Below, one piece after another: positions 42,446 to 48,888 of a DNA stretch of 64,000 nucleotides. The position numbers and the translations under genes are program-made. The DNA lies in the NCBI GenBank assembly GCA_017557785.1, contig JAFYYA010000014.1, forward strand, positions 52,406 to 116,405, in the 5' to 3' direction. Each line of letters begins with the position of its first letter. The stretch's first letter is position 1. Below the pieces are notes generated by a model. It was not told where the DNA came from, made no database searches, and saw only the letters and a list, made by a program, of their open reading frames with translations. The stretch is from Salinivirgaceae bacterium (GTDB lineage: Bacteria; Bacteroidota; Bacteroidia; Bacteroidales; SZUA-534).

Positions 42446-43884
42446 TTCCTTTTGATTCTTTTTACTGCATTAATATATAATTGCTGTATCATCTCTTTTT
42501 CTTTCATATTAAATAAATAAGTTGTCGCCCAATAAACAACCCCACCCAAGATACACCCTACAAACAATTGAAGATAAACATTGGTCACCAAAAGAGTCCA
42601 TATATACACACATACACCTAAAATACAAACAGAAGAAATGACATCAATTTGAGGAATAATCTGTTTTCGGTAACTAACATCCACATCCTTTTTCAACACA
42701 TACATATTGATAACCACCTCAAATACTGAACTTGCAAAAACTCCCCAGCAAACGGCTGTAACACTTATGCCTACCGTAAATATCAACAAGACAAAGGAAA
42801 CCGCCCGTTTAACAAACTGATACTTCAAAAGAATTCCCGAATGCCCTATTGCAGCAACAGGATTACCTGATTGTTGTGCTGTAGCATAAAGCATAAAATT
42901 CAAAGAAAACATTTGAATATAAGGGACCGCTGGCAACCATTTTTCTGTTAACAAAACTTCTATTAGTGGGTGAGCCAATACTATGAGCAGCATCATTAAA
43001 GGAAGAATTATATAGTTAGAAAGGTGCAAATATTTAGTATAAGCAGCGACAAGTTCTTGTCTATCATCTTGTAATCGAGCCAAAACCGGAAATATAATAC
43101 GATTCATTACTTCAGCGATATTCGTAGATGGGAATTGCGAAAGTGTAAAACCTCTATTATAATAAGCCAAATCTGCAGAAGAATACCGTTTACCTATTAT
43201 TAGATTAGCCAAATTGATATATAGACTTGTTATAAGATTATTTGCCATAAGTTTAGAACCATAACTAAACATATTCTTAAATGAATCTATAGAGAACTGT
43301 AATCTGGGCGTCCATTTAGAAAACAACATCAATGATATTGAAATAATAATCTGACTGACTATTCCTTGCACTACCAATGCCCAAACTTCCATCCCCGAAT
43401 AGGCACATATTATACCACATGTTCCACTGATAATAACAGCAAGCAATCCTGCTTTCGTTTGAGTTTTGAAATCTAATGCAATTGTAAGACGAGCTCTTTG
43501 GACTATTGAAAGACTAGAAATAATAAGATTCAATGAGACAACACGCGTCAAGCTCACTAGCTGGGGCTCATTATAAAATTTTGCAATAAATGGTGCAGTA
43601 AAAAACAAAACTCCATATAAAACTATGGCAACTAGTAAATTAAACAGGAAAACCGTACAATAATCCGTTTCTGTTCTTTCTTTCTTTTGAATTAAAGCGT
43701 TTGCAAAACCTCCATCGATAAAAATTTGAGAGAAAGAGAGAAATACTTGTATCATTACTATCAGCCCATACGAACTTGGCGACACTATACGGGCTATGAT
43801 AATACTCAATATAAAACTAATTCCCTGAACAGAGAACCTTTCTATTCCACTCCATACAAAACCTCTAGAAATTTGGGACATCAA
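42442..43884 (-). CDS. Wzx-type polysaccharide flippase
   Basis: A 480-residue integral membrane protein with about 12-14 helices of the MOP exporter superfamily, closest in pattern to WzxC and related repeat-unit flippases. It opens GFVWSGIERFSVQGISFILS, then ARIVSPSSYGLIVMIQVF and IDGGFANALIQKKER, all typical. It moves undecaprenyl-linked repeat units to the periplasm. With the initiating transferase and the EpsG-like polymerase it defines a Wzx/Wzy pathway. It overlaps the flavoprotein gene upstream by 4 bp and the acyltransferase gene downstream by 4 bp. Confidence 0.92.
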   Translation of the reverse strand: MMSQISRGFVWSGIERFSVQGISFILSIIIARIVSPSSYGLIVMIQVFLSFSQIFIDGGFANALIQKKERTETDYCTVFLFNLLVAIVLYGVLFFTAPFIAKFYNEPQLVSLTRVVSLNLIISSLSIVQRARLTIALDFKTQTKAGLLAVIISGTCGIICAYSGMEVWALVVQGIVSQIIISISLMLFSKWTPRLQFSIDSFKNMFSYGSKLMANNLITSLYINLANLIIGKRYSSADLAYYNRGFTLSQFPSTNIAEVMNRIIFPVLARLQDDRQELVAAYTKYLHLSNYIILPLMMLLIVLAHPLIEVLLTEKWLPAVPYIQMFSLNFMLYATAQQSGNPVAAIGHSGILLKYQFVKRAVSFVLLIFTVGISVTAVCWGVFASSVFEVVINMYVLKKDVDVSYRKQIIPQIDVISSVCILGVCVYIWTLLVTNVYLQLFVGCILGGVVYWATTYLFNMKEKEMIQQLYINAVKRIKRK

Positions 43885-45167
43885 ACATCCATTCTATTTA
43901 CCAAATCCATTGCTGAACCAATGGCAACATCCATATTATAATACTCCCAATCAGCAAATCTACCAGTAAAAAAGAATCCGTAGGACTCAAGTAACGTTTT
44001 CAGCGTTTTAATCATTCTTCGCGTATTTGTATCTTGAATTGGATACGTATATTTATTATATACATGATCGATATATGTAGGATTGAGCGGTATGCGCTTC
44101 AAGTTATCAAGAATATCTGTTTTACATATTTCGTCCGTAAATTCAATCGTGGCTGTAATACGACCTTCTGGCACAGAATCATCATTATTAGTTTGTGAAA
44201 AATTGCCAGTACAGATAATACGGTGGCTTTCATGCCTCCGTGAAGGTTGGTAAATCCATGAATAAGGATTCTTGTCTATCTCACAGAACACGGCAGTTGT
44301 CCCATGATACGCCAAAGCTTCTACCGATGCTTTATAAGGATCGACATCTACTCCATCTATCATCTTTATCATTTCCTTAATATTTCCACAAAAGACCACT
44401 CTGTCATATTTCTCGCCACAGACTATCCACATTCCTTTTTCATACACAATCCTGTCTATAATCACATTATATTTTATATTCAATTCTTCAGCAAGTTTGT
44501 CTGCAATATATTGAGAACCATCCTTTTTTTCATACCAAAAAGATGAATGAACAAAGGATTTTTCTTCCACCTTATTCTCATTATTCTCTCGCATCTCTTG
44601 CGTTGTTGGCATCGGAAGTTTCCCATCCATCCACGACATGGGAACCGTTGTCAAATCTCTCCGCCACACTTTTTCATTATATGGTTGGAAATAAAGATCA
44701 TAAAGAGTCTTACCAAAACGCCAACGCAAGAAATTGCCAAAACTATCATAATCCGCAATTTTAGCATTAATCCCTTTAACCCTATCTATTTCTTTCAAGT
44801 CATCATAAAACGACTTCTGAATATCCTTATCAAAAAAATAAACATGATTCTCTATTGGATAAGGAATGCTATCATATTCAAGAGACGTATAATGCTTATC
44901 CATAAAGACACAGGAATTACGATCAGTTTTTGTAAACTCAACTTCTTTCATAAACTTCGACCAGAACCAATCAAGGACATCCTGACGTTTGGAATTAAAT
45001 ACATGCCCTCCACAAGTATGGAAAAGATTACCGTTTACTCTACGACACCTTATAAGACCTCCTGGAGTATTCTCCTTCTCAAAAACGGTTACATCACATT
45101 TTTCTTTTAGGAAATGAGCCATACTCAATCCTGAAATACCTGCGCCAATAATCGCTATTTTCTTCAT
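43881..45167 (-). CDS. UDP-galactopyranose-mutase-like FAD/NAD(P)-binding protein
   Basis: A 428-residue flavoprotein. The N-terminal dinucleotide motif is AIIGAGISGLSMAHFL (about 4-19), then FEKENTPGGLI and FHTCGGHVFNSKRQDVLDWF, a passage that parallels the Gly-His-Phe region of UDP-galactopyranose mutase; YFQPYNEKVWRRDLTTVP also has a mutase-like tone (YNxKxW). Members of this broad protoporphyrinogen-oxidase/mutase group occur in many O-antigen loci. It may make a furanose sugar or an oxidised sugar nucleotide; I cannot say which. No Glf-type ending was recognised. It overlaps the flippase gene by 4 bp. Confidence 0.78.
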   Translation of the reverse strand: MKKIAIIGAGISGLSMAHFLKEKCDVTVFEKENTPGGLIRCRRVNGNLFHTCGGHVFNSKRQDVLDWFWSKFMKEVEFTKTDRNSCVFMDKHYTSLEYDSIPYPIENHVYFFDKDIQKSFYDDLKEIDRVKGINAKIADYDSFGNFLRWRFGKTLYDLYFQPYNEKVWRRDLTTVPMSWMDGKLPMPTTQEMRENNENKVEEKSFVHSSFWYEKKDGSQYIADKLAEELNIKYNVIIDRIVYEKGMWIVCGEKYDRVVFCGNIKEMIKMIDGVDVDPYKASVEALAYHGTTAVFCEIDKNPYSWIYQPSRRHESHRIICTGNFSQTNNDDSVPEGRITATIEFTDEICKTDILDNLKRIPLNPTYIDHVYNKYTYPIQDTNTRRMIKTLKTLLESYGFFFTGRFADWEYYNMDVAIGSAMDLVNRMDV

Positions 45168-45184
45168 TTAAAAAAACTAAAAAA

Positions 45185-46165
45185 TTATAAACCAGATAGT
45201 AGCATCTGAAGATCCTTAACTCTTGTTGATGTATAATGCTTTTTTAAATATGAAGAATACTTTTTTAAATCAACTTCAGTGTTCAATGCATTATCCAACG
45301 CAGATTCAAACTCTTCATAAGATTCAATTGATGGAGAGAAACTCCCAAATTCATAATATTGAGCATCAACACCTTCTGCACCCGCTGGATAATGAGCAAT
45401 AATATGACAACCGCAAGCAATAAGCTCTAAAAAATGTGGAGTCATATGATAAAAACCTTTTGTAAATCCATCCAAATACCCCTGAACACCATATAGAGAG
45501 ACCCTTCCTTGAGCCTGTATCTTCATAAAATCTTCTCTTGACTCTACCGTTCCTAAATAATCCTTACCATTCAAAAAATAACCCTTTGTCTTACTTGTAT
45601 CATTTTCTAATTCTTGCCCGCGTTTCACATAAGTAACATCTGGATGCTTTTTTACATATTCTTTAAAAAAAGAATACAAAAGTGGATCTTGTCTTCCTGT
45701 TAACACTAAATCATATTTTTTCTCAAAATCACTATGTGTTATAGCATATCTATCGGACAAAGAATAAGCAAAAAGGCCTATTTCTATGGGACATTTTTTC
45801 TCTTTCAAATATTGATAATCAAAAGGACTTGAAACCAAAACAATTTTATTCCTTGAATGTTTTCTATAAAAATCATTAAGTTGATTGTCTCTTTCGAAAA
45901 AATCTATAACACAAGGAATTACGTGTTTATTATTCATCGGTTCATCATAGTCTTTCCCATTAATGACAAACCTAAATGTATTATTAGATGGACCGATCAA
46001 TGAAGAATGTATTTTAAATCGATTAACAGCTTTATAGAAAGACGGATACGATAATAATGGTATCATCATTTCCTTTGATATCTCATCTTCCCACTCATAT
46101 ATTATAGGTTGTGCATAATTTTGACCTATACTATTCCTTCTTGTAAATACCTGCTCTATTTCCAT
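45185..46165 (-). CDS. Putative glycosyltransferase (CgeB-like donor domain)
   Basis: A 326-residue protein with no membrane segments. The N-terminal half is not recognised. The C-terminal half looks like a GT-B donor domain: YDLVLTGRQDPLLYSFF, then VSLYGVQGYLDGF, and HFLELIACGCHIIAHYPAG, resembling CgeB and other family 1-type transferases where an acidic residue contacts the nucleotide. Context, between sugar-modifying genes in a glycan operon, supports a role in adding a sugar. The ATG at 46165 is used; a TTG two codons earlier is unlikely. Its assignment is weaker than that of the other transferases here. Confidence 0.65.
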   Translation of the reverse strand: MEIEQVFTRRNSIGQNYAQPIIYEWEDEISKEMMIPLLSYPSFYKAVNRFKIHSSLIGPSNNTFRFVINGKDYDEPMNNKHVIPCVIDFFERDNQLNDFYRKHSRNKIVLVSSPFDYQYLKEKKCPIEIGLFAYSLSDRYAITHSDFEKKYDLVLTGRQDPLLYSFFKEYVKKHPDVTYVKRGQELENDTSKTKGYFLNGKDYLGTVESREDFMKIQAQGRVSLYGVQGYLDGFTKGFYHMTPHFLELIACGCHIIAHYPAGAEGVDAQYYEFGSFSPSIESYEEFESALDNALNTEVDLKKYSSYLKKHYTSTRVKDLQMLLSGL

Positions 46166-46196
46166 AAACAATTAATTGATATATCCATTGTGATTC

Positions 46197-46778
46197 TCAT
46201 ATCAACCTCACATACCCCGACACTTCCTTCAAGCTCCCCGACAAACAATATCCCGCATCAGTTTTGATTAAAACTCCCGATTTCTCAAGATTTATAACCG
46301 ATGCTAAAATGCTTTTGCGGTTTAGTTGTTCTGGTGAAAAACCTTTATTGGCAAGAGATGCTTCTATATTATTGATATTAGCGTTTTTACTCCTATGGAT
46401 ATAACCAATTATCGCTGATGCAAAAGCAAGTACATCGCGGTCGGATATTGAATTGACGAAACCTGCGCTCTGAATAACGTATGGTATACTGCGCTTATAT
46501 GCTTCGATTATGCGCGAATCCTGACAGCTTAGCAGCGATTGCATTGTTGTAGCCGTGTCTGCATCGTTTTTTGTTTGAATATTTTTAATCTCTGCGGCAA
46601 GGCTATCAACTGTTGGATAATACTCTTGTGTCTCATCTTCAATAAAGAAACAATCTCGGCCGCTGAAAACGTTTAGCATCAAGGCTGATTTATGAAGCCG
46701 TAATCTGTCGAAAGGCGAGAGCTCGGTCTTCAACATCATCAGAATCAGCATACATAATATCGCTCGTGAATCGCTCAT
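46197..46778 (-). CDS. Unknown 193-aa protein near the head of the glycan operon
   Basis: No family recognised. The protein is mostly helical, opens with a hydrophobic helix (AILCMLILMMLKTELSPF) and ends in a segment like a winged helix (KSILASVINLEKSGVLIKTD, then GYCLSGSLKEVSGYV). Cys, Arg and Asp are spread without a catalytic pattern. It lies third in the operon, after the UpxY-like gene and an aminotransferase. In Bacteroides capsule loci the UpxY gene is followed by upxZ, encoding a similar-sized inhibitor of UpxY proteins; the size and place make that a possibility here, but I cannot see a sequence match. It could equally be a local regulator or an orphan. Confidence 0.6.
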   Translation of the reverse strand: MSDSRAILCMLILMMLKTELSPFDRLRLHKSALMLNVFSGRDCFFIEDETQEYYPTVDSLAAEIKNIQTKNDADTATTMQSLLSCQDSRIIEAYKRSIPYVIQSAGFVNSISDRDVLAFASAIIGYIHRSKNANINNIEASLANKGFSPEQLNRKSILASVINLEKSGVLIKTDAGYCLSGSLKEVSGYVRLI

Positions 46779-46805
46779 TTCGCAAAAACTGCTGCATCTC
46801 CAATT

Positions 46806-48071
46806 CTACTCGAAACAACTTCTAATAATCTCTATAATAATATCTTGTTGCTCTGGCGTCACCTTGTTGTCGCTTGGCAGACACAGGCCTCGTGCGAAAA
46901 TATCGGCACCGACATCTGTTTTGCTGCCCTTTGATTTCAATAACCCATCTGCCGTCACATAATCAAATCCGCTGTACACAGGTTGCATGTGCATCGGCTT
47001 CCAGATTGGACGGCCTTCGGCATTGAATTTCGCTAATGTCTCTAGTATTTCCGTCGGGCAGGTTTTGCCTTTTTCGGGTGCAAATGTTGCTTCAGTGTCG
47101 GTGCGTTTCTGCAAGCACATTGCATCTGCATTGATAAGCAGGCACGATAGCCAATAGTTTGGCTGACTGTTTTGGGCATCAAACGGATTCATCGAAACGG
47201 GCAGCCCTTCAAAGCCTTTTTTATAACGCTCGTATATGGCTCGCTTCTGCGCAATATGCTCGTCGAGATAGTTCATCTGACCGCGAATCACTCCAGCAAT
47301 TATATTCGACATCCGGTAGTTGTACCCCATCTCCACATGCTGGTACCATGGTGCTGCTTCTCGCGACTGAGTTGACCATTTGCGCACCTTGTCGGCATCT
47401 TCTTTGCTGTTTGTCAAGAACATACCACCTGACGAACCTGTTATTATCTTGTTGCCGTTGAAACTAATAGCGTTATAATCACCAAAACAGCCGGTCTCCT
47501 TGCCTTTGTATGTGGCACCTAACGATTCGGCGGCATCTTCAACTATAAGTGCGCCATGGCGGGTGCATACGGCACGAATTTCATCAATTTTGGCCGGAAC
47601 GCCATAAAGATGTGCAAACATCACCAATTTGACATCGGGATAAAGTCCAAAAGCCCGTTCAAGTGCAGCAGGGCTTATATTCCACGTATCGCGTTCTGTA
47701 TCAATAAATACAGGCTCGCCACCTTCGTATGTCACAGAATTCACCGTTGCATTGAACGTCATATCTGAGCAAAAGACTTTATGTCCCTGAAGTGTTCCGC
47801 AGTTGGGTTTAGCCTGGCCATAAAGCCTTTCACCTGCAAGTTTTGTTGCCAGATGAAGCGCTGCGGTTCCGCATGAGAGAGCAACTGCATATTTAACGCC
47901 AATGCGCTCTGCGACAATACGTTCCACTTCATTGATGTTCTCGCCGGCTGTGGTTATCCAGTTTTTTACAAAAGCATCGTTTACCCACTTTTGCTCATCG
48001 CCGTGCATTGTGGGCGATGACAGCCAAACCTTCTTTTCGAAAGGTTTTATGTTTTTGGAATTCTGAAACAT
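46806..48071 (-). CDS. DegT/DnrJ/EryC1/StrS aminotransferase, PglE-like
   Basis: A 421-residue PLP enzyme. The family pattern is intact: VWLSSPTMHGDEQKWV, ITTAGENINEVER, SCGTAALHLATKLAG, CSDMTFNATVNSV, VEDAAESLGATYKG and the lysine motif SFNGNKIITGSSGGM. The opening and the GNKIITxSxGG pattern are those of UDP-4-keto-6-deoxy-GlcNAc 4-aminotransferases such as PglE of the bacillosamine pathway. It is longer than usual by about 30 residues because of inserts near LAGERLYGQAKPNCG and before PTEILETLAKFN. It follows the UpxY-like gene by 92 bp of repeat-rich DNA. Confidence 0.88.
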   Translation of the reverse strand: MFQNSKNIKPFEKKVWLSSPTMHGDEQKWVNDAFVKNWITTAGENINEVERIVAERIGVKYAVALSCGTAALHLATKLAGERLYGQAKPNCGTLQGHKVFCSDMTFNATVNSVTYEGGEPVFIDTERDTWNISPAALERAFGLYPDVKLVMFAHLYGVPAKIDEIRAVCTRHGALIVEDAAESLGATYKGKETGCFGDYNAISFNGNKIITGSSGGMFLTNSKEDADKVRKWSTQSREAAPWYQHVEMGYNYRMSNIIAGVIRGQMNYLDEHIAQKRAIYERYKKGFEGLPVSMNPFDAQNSQPNYWLSCLLINADAMCLQKRTDTEATFAPEKGKTCPTEILETLAKFNAEGRPIWKPMHMQPVYSGFDYVTADGLLKSKGSKTDVGADIFARGLCLPSDNKVTPEQQDIIIEIIRSCFE

Positions 48072-48074
48072 CTT

Positions 48075-48160
48075 GTTGGGTTGTAAGTTATTAGTTTTAA
48101 GCTGTAAGTTATTTAGTTATAAGTTTTTCAACTTCTAAACATCTTAACTTCTCAACTTCT
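48075..48160. repeat. Degenerate period-7 repeats and a dispersed repeat before the aminotransferase
   Basis: The gap between the UpxY-like gene and the aminotransferase is filled by AAGTTAT/TAGTTTT/AAGTTAT heptamers (48075-48125) and then CTTCTAAACATCTTAACTTC, an inverted copy of the 8360-8425 core. It lies within the transcribed part of the operon. Confidence 0.6.
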
Positions 48161-48163
48161 TCG

Positions 48164-48661
48164 TTATTCAATTTCAAGTTGGTCGACAGGCAAGTCAACT
48201 GCAATGCTGGCCAGTCCGTCGAGTACAATATAAAAGCGTTTTTTGCCATTGGCACGGTCTACAACTCCTTGCAAGCCATCGAATTGCCCGCCATGAATTG
48301 TCACTCTGTCACCCACTGCCAAGTCAACGCACTCAAGTTTGACATCAGGCGCATTGCAAACCCGCATAAAATCTTGCATCTGTCTATCGCTCACTATCAT
48401 ACTTGAATTGGTGTTTCGGTCGACAAGGTAGTGCACATCGTATTTCATATTGTTCGACACTGCAAATCGGTCGTCAGCCTCAACACGCACAAAAATCAAC
48501 GATGGCAGAACCGGTGTCTCAATCTTCTTCTTGCGTCCGTGGCCGTAGTAATGAAAATCGGTTGTGGTTGGCAGAAAGTGCTCAATACTCATTGCCTGAA
48601 GCACCGTACGGACAGCTTTTTCCTGCCGCGGTTTTGTTTTGAGCACATACCAATTTGCCAT
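48164..48661 (-). CDS. UpxY-like NusG-family transcription antiterminator
   Basis: A 165-residue NusG paralogue. Residues 1-100 are an NGN domain (ANWYVLKTKPRQEKAV, then IEHFLPTTT, PVLPSLIFVRVEADD) that binds RNA polymerase; the C-terminal 55 residues are a KOW domain (LAVGDRVTIHGGQFDGLQGV). The ATG at 48661 gives the normal NusG start MANWYV; the frame extends 26 codons upstream but without match. Proteins of this type (UpxY of B. fragilis, RfaH-like) prevent early termination within the capsule operon they head. Its place as the first gene of the 29-kb run fits. The 177-bp leader to the M16 terminator holds no clear promoter or invertible repeat. Confidence 0.9.
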   Translation of the reverse strand: MANWYVLKTKPRQEKAVRTVLQAMSIEHFLPTTTDFHYYGHGRKKKIETPVLPSLIFVRVEADDRFAVSNNMKYDVHYLVDRNTNSSMIVSDRQMQDFMRVCNAPDVKLECVDLAVGDRVTIHGGQFDGLQGVVDRANGKKRFYIVLDGLASIAVDLPVDQLEIE

Positions 48662-48841
48662 ATCTACACAGCTTCGCCACTGTCGGGTGTGGCACAACTT
48701 CACGACCATACTAGCATATACTTGATGAAACCTTTGCAAATCAACAAAATAGATTCAACAAGCCGCCAATATGCCATTTTAAATTTATACAACGCAATAA
48801 TAGCACTAAATCGTGTTTTATGGAATTAATACTGGCACAAA

Positions 48842-48866
48842 AAAAGCGGCCTTTAGAGCCGCTTTT
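48842..48866 (-). terminator. Rho-independent terminator after the M16 protease gene
   Basis: AAAAGCGGC (48842-48850) and GCCGCTTTT (48858-48866) form a perfect 9-bp stem with a 7-nt loop. On the minus strand it is followed by a T-rich tract, 23 bp after the protease stop. It also insulates the UpxY leader from upstream transcription. Confidence 0.85.
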
Positions 48867-48888
48867 CTAATATGGACTGGCATTTCAA

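Larger units (their letters stand above)
19483..48661 (-). other. Polysaccharide biosynthesis locus with phosphonate module
   Basis: Thirty co-directional elements (29 genes and one relic) run without an opposing gene or a recognisable internal terminator. Many joints are 4-bp or 1-bp overlaps. Classes present: antiterminator, initiating transferase, Wzx flippase, EpsG/Wzy-like polymerase, ligase-like protein, six glycosyltransferases, two WbsX proteins, three DegT aminotransferases, three acyltransferases, epimerase, LicD and the phosphonate trio. No Wza, Wzc or Wzz-type export genes occur, so outer-membrane export or ligation factors must be elsewhere. The 24-46 kb part is visibly richer in A+T than its flanks. 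Confidence 0.85.

Noticed and set aside
46806-48071. Any of the three DegT aminotransferases as the aminoethylphosphonate transaminase
   Set aside because: All three carry sugar-aminotransferase motifs (lysine in HxxKN or GNKIITxSxGG contexts) and differ from the class V fold of phosphonate transaminases.
48662-48840. Invertible capsule promoter with inverted repeats
   Set aside because: Only 5-6 bp inverse matches such as TTGAT...ATCAA were found; no repeat of the 15-20 bp size expected for a recombinase site, and no recombinase gene in the window.
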